In this document: in pieces, positions 1-10,279 of the stretch
Numbering within the stretch: position 1 is the first letter of the stretch
Layout: each line of letters begins with the position of its first letter
Origin: Ascochyta rabiei
Lineage: Eukaryota > Ascomycota > Dothideomycetes > Pleosporales > Didymellaceae
Assembly: GCF_004011695.2 (NCBI RefSeq)
Contig: NC_082407.1
Location: forward strand, 1,984,001-2,048,000
Length of the DNA stretch: 64,000 bases
Reading direction: 5' to 3'
Program-made: the position numbers and the translations under genes
Notes under the pieces: model-generated
The model's input: only the letters and a program-made list of their open reading frames with translations
Databases searched by the model: none
What the model was told of the DNA's origin: nothing

Positions 1-246
1 GCCCACGCCCACGCCCACGCCCTCGCCCACTGCTGCCGCCGTTTTCGTCGACCCCAACAGACACCGCTACACTACATCATCCAGTATTACCTGCTGCCCA
101 GCCCCAACGTCGGCGGCGCCATCAACCCCCCGCCGTCACCCCCCTTCGCCATTTTCTCTGCCCGCACTGTCTGCACCGTCTCCACCTGGGATTGCAACAG
201 GCCCTGATCGCTTCCTGCCGAGTCCCACAGCCTTGGTACTGGAATC
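1..246 (+). promoter_or_regulatory. Upstream region of the B55 gene
   Basis: Non-coding sequence before the first ATG of the PP2A B55 gene. It opens with a short run of GCCCAC hexamers (about 1-30) and continues C-rich and pyrimidine-rich, as is common in promoters and 5' leaders of filamentous fungi. No TATA box or other site can be named. The window starts inside this region, so its full extent is unknown. Confidence 0.5.
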
Positions 247-2050
247 ATGGTAGAAGCCGCAGAGGGCAGCCCCACGACGTGGAAGTTCACACAGTACGTC
301 GACGCCCGGCCACACCCCACTGCAGAGCCTCTCCCAGGCTGTAACTGCACCCGCCTGCGCGCCCGCATCGCGTCCTGGCTGCTTGTCACACAAAAGTACT
401 GACCTTGCTAGGTGCTTCGGCGACAAGGGCGATGTTGAAGACATAACAGAAGGTACGTCACCGGCACCCCACCGTGCAACGCAACATGCGAACACGACGC
501 TTTCAGATGGTAATCGCTGACGTAACAAACCAGCGGACATCATTTCCACTGTCGAATTCGACCAGACGGGCAACTATCTGGCAACCGGTGACAAGGGTGG
601 TCGTGTGGTCCTGTTTGAGCGAAACGAGACTGTACGTACCCCACGGTCGGCTCACGACTACCGCTCGGTATCTGACAACCTTCTAGAAGAAGACCTGCGA
701 GTACAAGTTTCACACCGAGTTTCAATCGCACGAGCCCGAGTTTGACTACCTCAAGTCCCTCGAAATCGAGGAAAAGATCAACAAGATCAAGTGGTGTCGC
801 CGCCAGAATGCGTCGCATTACCTCCTCTCCACAAACGACAAGACGATCAAGCTTTGGAAGGTCTTTGAGAAGTCGTTGAAAGTAGTGGCGGAAAACAACT
901 TGTCACACGAACTGACGCCCGGTGGTGGGGTTGCTGGTGGAGGCGGTCCGGTCAGGAACCCAAACGCACACTTCCGCACCGCCACCGATCTAAAACTACC
1001 TCGCCTCACTCATCATGATACCGTCGTCGCTGCCGTACCGCGAAAGACATACGCCAACGCACATGCCTACCACATTAACAGCATATCAGTCAACAGCGAT
1101 GGAGAGACTTTCATCAGTAGTGATGACTTGCGAATCAACCTCTGGAACCTGAACATCCAGGATCAGAGCTTCAACATCGTCGACATCAAGCCTGCCAACA
1201 TGGAGGAGCTCACAGAGGTCATAACCGCAGCCGAGTTCCACCCTATCAGCTGCAACTGGTTCATGTATGCCAGCTCCAAGGGTACAATCAAGTTGGCGGA
1301 TATGCGAGAGAGTGCCCTGTGTGATCAGCACGCGAAGCGTATGTCGATCAAGCACGATTTGAAAGTATTTGTTCTGACTGACCGTGTACAGAATTTGAGC
1401 AAGAAGAGGACCCGTCCTCTCGCTCTTTCTTCTCTGAAATCATCTCGTCGATATCCGACGTGCGATTCTCACACGACGGCCGTTACATCCTCTCACGCGA
1501 CTACCTTACTGTAAAGATTTGGGACGTAAACATGGAGCGAACTCCAGTAAAGACCATCCCCATTCACGAGCATCTGCGACCCAGGCTCTGCGATACATAT
1601 GAGAATGACAGCATCTTTGACAAATTCGAGGTTGTGTTCTCTGGCGACGCCAAGAACGTCATGACCGGCAGCTACAACAACAACTTCATGATTTACCCGT
1701 CGGATCCTGAGAAGGACACCGAGGTGGTCCTGCAGGCTGACAAATCGGCTTTCAAGGCTAAGAAGGTCGGCATTCCTACACCGATGAACTCGTCAACAAG
1801 CCCAACGGGCGGCAAGAAGAATGGTTCAAGAGCTGGCAGTCCTGCAGCTGGTGCGGGTGGGCAAGGACAGCGCATGAGGAAGGAGACAGATGCTGATCAA
1901 ATCGACTTCAACAAGAAGATCCTGCACATGAGCTGGCATCCGTTCGAAGACAGCATTGCTATTGCAGCGACAAACAACGTAAGGCCTAATCTTCGCCTAG
2001 TTCTCGTATATGCTAACATGACCTAGCTCTTCGTCTTCTCAGCGCTGTAG
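247..2050 (+). CDS. CDC55: Protein phosphatase 2A regulatory subunit B (B55, WD40)
   Basis: Regulatory B55 subunit that directs PP2A to its substrates in mitosis, morphogenesis and stress signalling (yeast Cdc55, Neurospora RGB-1). Six exons can be joined in frame: 247-293, 412-452, 534-631, 687-1338, 1392-1978 and 2027-2050, giving 482 residues; introns have GTACGT, GTATGT or GTAAGG donors and TAG or CAG acceptors. The start is supported by the family-like N-terminus [19 protein letters not shown]. Recognisable blocks follow in order: [19 protein letters not shown] (first WD blade), [52 protein letters not shown] and the C-terminal blade ATNNLFVFSAL. A Gly/Ser-rich low-complexity insert (near [16 protein letters not shown]) sits before the last blade, where fungal B55 proteins vary. 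The last exon has only seven codons plus stop. Identification is firm; exact splice sites come from reading frame and consensus only. Confidence 0.95.
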
Positions 2051-2918
2051 GGGCCTTAGATTTACGGCGCGATTGATCCTGCAGGGGTTCTTGCCAAATA
2101 GAAGCAATCACTTGCCTCTCCCTTGATGATCTATTACTTCTTATTTCTTCGTCATCATCCACGGTGACCAGCGCAATGGCGCTCGGAAGGTAGAACTGGG
2201 CACGCATGGTGACTTGGCGCGGAAGAACGAACGATTGACGACATGACGCGCAATTCGAAGGCATGAGATGACTGCATTAGATTGGAACACCACGATAATT
2301 AACCAGTGGTGAAGAACAAAAGAATCAAGCCAACGCTTTCGAAATGTTGACAATGTGATGTATTCCATGATTGCAAGGAGCAGACCCTCGGCTACACTTT
2401 CAGGTAACAGGGAAATCTGCAAAAAGCTTTAGATCAAGGCCAACATCTGCATAATCAGCATTACAAATGCCTACCTGCATACTCGAAGTGATGCCCACGT
2501 GCACAAATCTGATCTCGGTCAGCCCTACGACCGGGTGTGCCCAGGTTTGCGGGAGGGTGCGAACTAGCGCCCGGGGTGAGGCTCAAAGCGAAACCTCCAC
2601 GTCGACCAACAGGTCAACTCCATCTTGACACCCCTCATACAAGAAATTATGGCATCTCGTTGAGACAACACCATTATAGCGAAATTATTTCTCCTGTTAG
2701 TACACAAATCAAGTGCCGTGCGGTGTTTCTTTTCTTCTCGCAGCAGACTCGTCTGCCATCATAAGACGGGGCTCTGCGCACTGAGGAGCAACTGGCGGGC
2801 GGATTTGCGTGGGCGATGTGCAAGGCTGATAACTCCAGATATCCCTTCGAGAAGCCGACGTAATTGCAGCTGCGATTGAAAATATTTGCGACTCGATTGA
2901 AAAATTATTCGTGTCGTC
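2051..2918. other. Intergenic region, B55 to transporter
   Basis: 868 bases between two tandem genes. It should hold the B55 3' UTR and the transporter promoter. The short open frames on both strands have no recognisable protein content. No tRNA or repeat was seen. Confidence 0.5.
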
Positions 2919-4111
2919 ATGGCTGCGCTTGCACCCATCATCAGCAGCTTCTCACTCATTTTTGGAGGCTGTTGTGCCAATGTAAGAACACTGGTCTTAT
3001 CAAGTAGCTAGACTAATGTCTCATAGGTCTACTGTCTGGAAGCCATAGTAAAGTGAGAACTCCACAACACCGTCGGCTTGAGTCTACGCTAAAACATTAC
3101 AAGACAAGAACCCGACAGCGGCCTTCTAATCACGCTCTTCCAGTTTGTTTTTACGTGTCTATCGACATTACACTACCAATTTGACCCCAATGGCCGATAC
3201 TACCTGCGATCATCACCGGTGCCGTTTCGCAAGTGGTGCATAAGTGCAGCGCTATTCTTTACGGTCAACATGCTGAACAATTGGGCGTTCGCATTCAACA
3301 TATCCGTTCCTGTCCACATCATTCTTAGAAGTTTTGGAAGTGTGACCACGATGGCAGCAGGCTATCTTCGCGGAAAGAAATACACTCCTCTGCAGATCTT
3401 CTCTGTCGCCATCTTGACTCTGGGCGTTATGGTGTCTGCTTGGGCTGATGCATCATCCAAGGTACGCAATCTGCTCGCACTCTGTACAATCGCACTAATA
3501 GAACCAAGGGAAAGACAAAGACCGCCAATGTCGATCCAACGAAGGCTTCTTTTGAGGCTGGACTACTCGTGCTTCTTGTCGCCCAGCTGCTCTCCGCGTA
3601 CATGGGCGCTTATGTCGAGGACATCTACCGTGACCACGGCAAGGACTGGAAGGCGAATCTTTTCTACTCGCATCTTCTGTCTATTCCCATGTTTGCCGGC
3701 TTCGCACCAGTTCTCACTGCGCAATTCACACGCCTCCAGTCCTCGCACTCTTTCCTGGTCCCAGCCAACATTGCCGCGAGTCTGCCACCCGCCCTAAACA
3801 AGCTTCTTGCGTCGACCTCCCAACACGTCATCTACCTCACTGCTAACGCAATCACGCAGCTCCTCTGCATCACAGGCGTCAATATTCTGAGCGCCAACAC
3901 GTCTGCTGTCACTGTTACGATAGTGTTGAACATCAGGAAATTGGTCAGCTTCTTACTGAGCATCTGGCTCTTTGGCAACCAGATGGGCGGGCTTATGAAG
4001 GTCGGTGCTGCGATGGTCTTTGGCGCAGGTGCATTGTATGGGTATGAGACGACCTACAAGATCCCCCAGAAGAAGAAGCTGGAGGCGAGAAAGGAGAAGA
4101 AGGGTCAGTGA
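2919..4111 (+). CDS. YEA4: UDP-N-acetylglucosamine transporter, YEA4/SLC35B4 type
   Basis: Multi-pass nucleotide-sugar antiporter of the UAA family, expected in ER or Golgi, importing UDP-GlcNAc (possibly UDP-xylose) for glycan or chitin synthesis. Exons 2919-2981, 3027-3052, 3104-3461 and 3509-4111 join in frame to 349 residues. The N-terminus has the family pattern FGGCCANVYCLEAI, matching SLC35B4 (FAGCC.N...LE). Later come PVPFRKW, NWAFAFNISVPVHIILRS, GYLRGKKYT, a central loop, YVEDIYRDHGKDWKANLFY, TANAITQLLCITGVN and TSAVTVTIVLNIRKLVS. About ten hydrophobic segments are visible, and the tail is Lys-rich (KKKLEARKEKKGQ), compatible with a dilysine-type ER/Golgi retrieval signal though not a perfect one. 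Introns 2 and 3 must end at AAG rather than CAG/TAG to keep frame. For intron 2 a CAG further downstream (exon starting at 3118) would also keep frame but would lose family residues. Exon 2 is only 26 bases. Confidence 0.9.
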
Positions 4112-4707
4112 GTAAGAGGGGCCGGTGCAGATCACAACAAGGGACGATAGAGTGGTATGGTCTCCGGCGGAAGTAGAGTCCCATGGCGAATGCACATAGT
4201 ATAGAGAGGGTCAAGAGCAGCGTAAGCGGGAGGCGAAGAGGACAGTAAAATTTTAGACATAAACAGGGACGTAATTCAAGGTCTTCGAATTCAGTAGTTA
4301 TCGGATGTATCAACTGGCGCATGCGCATAGTAGCCTGGTGCAGCATAGTGAAAGTTGCAAGGTGACCATAGTATACAATGTTTGGGAACATGTGGGCCGA
4401 CTGCGAAGGATTTGCTGCATCATTCATCCGTCAAGGAGACATGGAGGAGGTGGTGGAGACGCGGCCTCGACGGTAGCGAGCCAATTGTAGCCTGCGAGCC
4501 TTCCCAGCGGAAGGTGGAGTTAGCGCGGATGGATCTCCTTACTGTACACGAAAGCTGGCGATCTGGCTTCCAGCTCTGCAACCCTCAGTTCACTTTCCTT
4601 TCTCCCAACTCATCTTTCCTCGAAGCTTTTGCGAGGGGTGAGTCTCCTGCAGCTTCTGCGACACAGCCTGGCGCTCTATGCTGACATTGTCTGCAGATTG
4701 ATACAAC
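4112..4707. other. Intergenic region, transporter to PMT4
   Basis: 596 bases of 3' UTR and promoter between two tandem genes. It contains pyrimidine-rich stretches shortly before the PMT4 start (about 4580-4630). The small open frames seen here look like chance. No RNA gene or repeat was recognised. Confidence 0.45.
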
Positions 4708-7138
4708 ATGGCCTCCCCCACCGGCGTGAGGCAGCGCGCTGCTAAAGACAGTAAGAAGCGCTCGACAACACCAACCCCCCCGTCCGCCGCAGTCGTGTCT
4801 GAAAAGGCCGCAGTCGTGTCTGAAAAGGCTGCCAATTTCCTCGAAAAGGCCAAGCCGTACAAGCCACGACAGAAGCAGTCAGAATGGAACTACAAGCTCA
4901 CCATCACAATCATGACGGCGCTTGCATTCGTCACGCGCTTCTGGGGCATCTCCCACCCGGACCAGGTCGTCTTTGATGAAGTGCACTTTGGAAAGGTACG
5001 TCGGCCCGATGCAATTGCTGCAGCAGGTCAGGATTAGCTGGCAGCTGGATCAGGCTTGCGCGCGAAGCTAACACACTATTCAGTTTGCTTCATACTACCT
5101 GCAACGAACCTACTTCTTCGATGTTCATCCTCCTTTCGGAAAGCTCCTGTTCGCCTTCGCTGGCTGGCTCGTTGGCTACAAGGGCGAGTTCCTCTTCGAG
5201 AACATCGGCGACTCGTACGTCTCCAACAACGTTCCCTACGTCGCATACCGTGCCATGCCCGCCTCGCTGGGCGCTCTCACCGTTCCCATTGTCTTCCTCA
5301 TCATGTGGGAGTCTGGCTACTCCCTGCCCGCATGCGTCACTGCTGCTGGTCTCATGCTCCTCGACAACGCCCATATTGGCCAGACCCGCCTGATTCTGCT
5401 TGATGCATCGCTCATCTTCTTCATGGCCCTTTCGGTCCTCGCATACGTTCGTTTCTACAAGCTGCGACATGACCCCTTCAGCCGCAAGTGGTGGAAGTGG
5501 CTGCTCTTGACGGGCATCAGCCTGAGCTGTGTCATTTCCATCAAGTACGTCGGTGTCTTCACCTTCTTCTCGATTGGTGTCCCTGTTCTGTTCGACCTGT
5601 GGGACCTGATGGATGTCAACCGCCGCCAGGGCGCATTGTCTCTTCCCGAGTTCGGCAAGCACTTCGCTGCTCGCATCATTGGTCTGGTCGTCGTTCCCTT
5701 CTTCCTCTACCTATTCTGGTTCCAGGTTCACTTCACCATCCTCAACCGATCCGGTCCTGGTGACGACTTCATGACTCCCGAGTTCCAAGAGACTCTGAGC
5801 GACAACGTGATGACGCTCCAGTCTGTTGGTATCAACTACTACGACTCCATCACCATGCGCCACAAGGAGACAAAGGTTTACCTCCACAGTCACACAGACA
5901 AGTACCCGCTCCGCTACGATGATGGCCGTGTCTCTTCTCAGGGACAGCAAGTTACTGGATATCCTCACAACGACACCAACAACCACTGGCAGGTACTCCC
6001 CGTGAAGGCACTCCCGAGTGAGGTTGGTCAGCGCGTCAAGATTGGCGATGTCGTCCGTCTGCGCCACGTTATCACCGACACCGTCCTTCTTACACACGAT
6101 GTCGCATCTCCTTACTACCCCACCAACCAGGAGTTTACCACTGCTGCCAAGGACGAGGCGGCTGGCGCACGTTTCAACGATACTTTGTTCGAGATCAAAG
6201 TTGAAAAGGGCAAGGGTGACTTCAAGACCATGTCCACTCATTTCAAGCTTGTCCACGTGCCCACCAAGGTTGCCATGTGGACTCACACCAAGCCTCTGCC
6301 TGATTGGGCGTACAAGCAGGCCGAAATCAACGGCAACAAGAACGTCCAACAGTCCAGCAACGTCTGGTATGTAGACGATATTCCTTCTTTGCCTGCGGAA
6401 GACGAGCGCAACAAGAAGGAGGTCAAGCAAGTCAAGCACCTTAGCTTCCTCCGGAAATGGGTCGAGCTTCAGCGCGCCATGTTTTACCACAACAACGCCT
6501 TGACCAGTTCTCACCCGTATGCTTCTCAGCCCATCTCCTGGCCTTTCCTTCTTCGCGGTGTCTCTTTCTGGACACACAACGATACCCGCGAACAGATCTA
6601 CTTCCTTGGCAACCCAATCGGTTGGTGGCTCGTATCTTCTCTTCTGGCAGTCTTCGCTGGTATTATCGGCGCTGACCAGTTGGCTCTGCGCCGTGGCATG
6701 GACGCTCTCGACGACCGCACCCGCTCCCGTCTCTATAACTCGACTGGATTCTTCTTCCTTACCTGGGCCGCTCACTACATCCCATTCTACATCATGGGTC
6801 GTCAGCTGTTCCTGCACCACTATCTCCCAGCTCACCTTGCATCTTGTCTGGTTACGGGTGCCCTAGTCGAATTCATCTTCTGCATCGAGCCCCAGGAACC
6901 TCAAACCCCCGGAACTCCTGCTGAGAAGGGCCACCGCAGGACTCGCTCCCGCCCTGTTCGCGAGCGTGTTGCCACTGCCAGCCAGCTTGGAAGCTGGATC
7001 GCCACAGGCGTCATCTTGGCTGCGGCTCTCTGGTGCTTCCTCTTCTTTGCGCCGCTCACGTATGGCAAGCCAGGTCTCACGGTTGATCAGGTTCAGGCCA
7101 GGAAGTGGCTCGGCTACGACTTGCACTTCGCCAAATAG
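4708..7138 (+). CDS. PMT4: Dolichyl-phosphate-mannose protein mannosyltransferase, PMT4 family
   Basis: ER-membrane enzyme that transfers mannose from dolichyl-phosphate mannose to Ser/Thr of secretory and cell-wall proteins; the PMT4 group corresponds to animal POMT1. Two exons, 4708-4995 and 5084-7138 (GTACGT donor, CAG acceptor), encode 780 residues, the usual PMT length. The catalytic first luminal loop is intact: FDEVHFGK with the Asp-Glu pair at residues 90-91, then YYLQRTYFFDVHPPFGKLL. PMT4-type wording includes GDSYVSNNVPYVAYRAMP and MTPEFQETLSDN. A MIR region follows at about residues 350-540 (starting near VYLHSHTDKYPLRY and NNHWQV), then C-terminal membrane spans with FYIMGRQLFLHHYLPAHLA. 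The N-terminus (residues 1-55) is cytosolic, Ser/Thr/Lys-rich and holds a perfect seven-residue duplication (AAVVSEK twice). The next gene upstream supplies sugar nucleotides for the same secretory route, but there is no sign of co-regulation. Confidence 0.95.
4791..4832 (+). repeat. 21-bp tandem duplication inside PMT4 exon 1
   Basis: Two in-frame copies of a 21-bp unit encode AAVVSEK-AAVVSEK at about residues 28-41 in the disordered cytosolic N-terminus. The second copy differs by at most a silent base at its edge. It lies outside the catalytic domain. Confidence 0.85.
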
Positions 7139-8270
7139 ATGACGATCTTGTCTGTGTAGACCGTTGTGCACGAGTTGGCGTTAGTACTGGCTCGGGGTTG
7201 AGCCGTTTCTCAATCGATTCCCTAGGGTAGTATTGCTCAGCGCGGAGTGTCGGTGATGTGTTTCTGCTTGCTCAGCTCAACTCTTATGAGTCTTTCCTTG
7301 TGTCACACTGTAGGGGTCGGGTTGATGTTGGTAATTTACCTACTGCCTTAATTTACCTAAATTGGGGGATAGATGAAAATGTACGATTGACAGTTGACGA
7401 AACAAAATGAAGACCACCCCATCATTATTGGGCATGTGCACCTGGCTCTGGGTAGAGTTAGTTGTTTACTGAACGTTATTACTGGACCCAGATACGTACA
7501 GATCCGTAGGCCATGATTAACTCTGGGGAAGTGTGCAGAAGCCTGTTTTCACAACCACAACTAGTATGCCCACTATCAGAGGCATTACTGATAGAGTTTG
7601 CAGCGAAGCTCACGTTCGCGGTGGCGGACAATACATCTATCTTCCCAGTCACTAAACGCGGAACTGAGGCGCTGTCTCACAATCTCCACATACCTTCACG
7701 TCCCCGCATATTGTGGCGGACTTGACACGCAATCGGCACAACGTACCTGCACAATCGAGCCGCCTCGTCCACCAATGACTCTGACCATTCAAGGCGACGT
7801 TCCATGCCACGATGTCCTTTTGTTGGCCTCACCCGTTGCAGCGGTCCGTCACAGGCGCCTTTTCTCCGGTTGCTTCCCTTTCAGCAATAACTCCTCTTCC
7901 CCCGCTCATTCCATCTGTGTCTGGCCTTGTGCAGGTAAAGTCTAAATCATGGCAACTTTTAGGGCTGCAAGTAGCCAAGTGGATAGACTTGCGTGAACGA
8001 ACGTGGCAGCCATGGCGTATTGAATACCGAACGAACGTTTGATGACACGATCTGGCAGAACTGACCATTGCCTTGGAAAGTCAACTCAATGCTTTGCTGC
8101 TGCGTACTACCCATCATTACCCTCTTATATTGCACAAGCTTACGCCTCACGTCTCACTAGTGAGGTTGATGTTTCTTCTTTCTTTGCTTTTACCGTCGTC
8201 GAGTCCGACCATATGACTGCCGCGCCTCAGTCCTTCGGCAAAGGGAAAGCGAACAGTTTGCAATACTAGC
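7139..8270. other. Intergenic region, PMT4 to SAT4-like gene
   Basis: 1.1 kb with no recognisable gene. The first part is the presumed PMT4 3' UTR. At 7331-7361 a short AT-rich direct repeat (AATTTACCTA, twice) is visible. Open frames around 7513-8069 on either strand lack any family resemblance and were not accepted. The last few hundred bases should be the promoter of the next gene. Confidence 0.45.
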
Positions 8271-9719
8271 ATGGACCCATTCCAAATCAATGCCATTTTG
8301 GACGCGCCGGCACTCGCGCCGCCAGAAGGTGTTGTGCCAAACTTCGATCATCCAGACAATCTGAGCCAGCCGGAACTTGCGATAGTACAGCTCACTGTTG
8401 CGACGGTGGTAGTGGGGATGCGGGTCTATACAAAGTTGGGTGTGGTTAGGGAGATGTTGGCTGAGGATTGTAAGTATCTCCCTGAGATGAGCAGGAAGGG
8501 GAATTCGTATTAAACAGCGGACCAGTGTACTGACGATATCGATACAGACTGGCTGATAGTAGCATGGATATGCTTTGTCAGCTTCCATGTAATCGTCTTT
8601 ATGTTCGAGGATCTGCCACTGGGCGTACATCAGTGGGACCTCACAACTCGAGAGGCGATCGAACATGCACGCGTATGTCTTCAATTCTCTACCTTGTCTT
8701 TATCTATATTTTTTTTTTCGACACTTGAAAACACAAACACTGATACATGCCAGCTCTTCCACATAGCCGTTGCCATCTACTCTCTAGTAATCATCCCGCT
8801 CAAAGTTACTCTCATCCTACAAATACGGCGCATCTTCATGCCTCACAACCGTTCACTCCACGCTCGACCGCTTCTTCTCTGGACCATCGACAGTTTCCTG
8901 ATCTTGAACGTCATGTTCTACGCCGCACTGTTTCTCTTCCAATTTTTGGCCTGTCGACCGCTGGCGCACGCCTGGAACCCCCTGGTCCTCGGGACTTGTG
9001 TCAAGGACAAGCTAGTCGTCCATGTAGTGTCCGCATCGATCAACACGGCCAGCGACCTCATCATCGTCACACTACCCCAGCCCGTCATCTGGCGGCTCGA
9101 GCTCAGCAAGAAGCGAAAATGGGGACTAAGCGCCGTATTTCTGCTCGGCGGTCTGTGAGTTCCCACCGCACATGCGTGGCGTTGTGTTACTATCAATGCT
9201 TACGAATAACCACCCAGCGCCTGCGCCGCGTCCTCCATCCGCCTCTACTACGCCGTGCGCCTCTACTACTCAACAGACCAGACCTACCGCGCGGCAGTCA
9301 TGGGCAAATGGGCCGAGCCCGAACTGACCTTTGGCTTCCTAGCTGCCTGTCTACCCGTGCTCCCCGCCTTCCTCAAACATCTGCTACGCACACCCGTTGG
9401 GCTGAAGGTTAGGAGCTTGTGGACGCAGAGCCCCGTCTCCAAGGCGCAGACTGATGAGGAGGGGTGCGACGCCAGCAGAGGAGGTAGGCAGGTCAGGACG
9501 ATTGGTAGCTATGGCCGTAGTGCTGAGAAGAGTGGGAGGATTACCAAGTGCGTTGAGATGGACATTGAGTTTGAGGAGTTGACGAGGGACTCGGGAGATG
9601 GGAATGCGGGTGCGGCAGCGCGGACGAGTCGCGCTACGATTCGAGACAGTGACGAGGAATGGGTTGTTGGCGGGGGAGCCGCCACGCAGGGAGTTGGTGG
9701 TCGGCTACCGAGGAAGTGA
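8271..9719 (+). CDS. SAT4-family (fungal rhodopsin-like domain) integral membrane protein
   Basis: Seven-transmembrane protein of the large Pezizomycotina SAT4 family; members are plasma-membrane proteins of mostly unknown ligand, some with a CFEM domain and linked to host sensing. Exons 8271-8469, 8548-8672, 8754-9154 and 9218-9719 join in frame to 408 residues. TM1 is at about residues 36-57 (LAIVQLTVATVVVGMRVYTK), TM2 follows (YWLIVAWICFVSFHVIVF), then HIAVAIYSLVIIPLKVTLIL, LLLWTIDSFLILNVMFYAAL and the diagnostic ASDLIIVTLPQPVIWRLELS followed by KKRKWGLSAVFLLGG and IRLYY. The last span is TFGFLAACLPVLPAFLKHLL. The Cys in FLACRPLAHAW and the one in VLGTCVKD are typical of the extracellular loop. 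The N-terminus has no CFEM cysteines. The C-terminal tail of about 100 residues is hydrophilic and probably cytosolic. The specific function is unknown. Confidence 0.88.
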
Positions 9720-10279
9720 GGCCTGTTGGTGATTAGGGGTGTGGTTTTTTTTCGTGGATACATATCCTTTGTGATGTTACACACCAGCTTCGTTGCGGTG
9801 TCTAACGAATGCGATTCAATGTCTCGTCAACTGTGAACACAACTCGGCCGCACACCACCTACGAGCCGCCCGTGCGCCAACCAGGGATGAATAGTTAGAT
9901 ATGCACATTCACTACGTCCACTATACAACGCCCCTCTCGTCCTCTCTTCCACACTCCAGATGAATGCCAATGAACGAATCTCTACCCAAAAAGAGGACAC
10001 CGACATCGAAAATGCATAACCTTTGCTCCCTCCCTCACTCCTCCGTCTGCAGAAGACGTTCAATTGGCGGAAGACACTCTAGAAAAGCCCAGGGAGAAAA
10101 ACACCAAAACACCATAAAGCAACGATCCCGCCGAAGTGACGAACTAAGCGAGATGGCGCCCTAGAAACATGCGAATTAAACACCTGGTACTCCCTCTCCC
10201 TCTCCCTCTCTCTGTACGTCTCTACGTAGTCTGGTCTAGTCTAAGCCCGGCTATCCCGTAGCACGCACTTGCTTCACAC
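9720..10279. other. Convergent intergenic region
   Basis: 560 bases between two genes that face each other, so it holds both 3' UTRs. A CT-rich simple repeat (CTCCCT units) lies at about 10190-10214. A T-run at about 9743-9751 follows the SAT4-like stop. No gene was recognised. Confidence 0.45.

Noticed and set aside
2141..2422. 93-codon minus-strand open frame between B55 and the transporter
   Set aside because: No motif, no family resemblance, and it lies in the expected 3' UTR/promoter interval.
5711..6835. 374-codon open frame on the minus strand
   Set aside because: It is antisense to the PMT4 coding exon and has no family resemblance; codon bias of PMT4 leaves this frame open.
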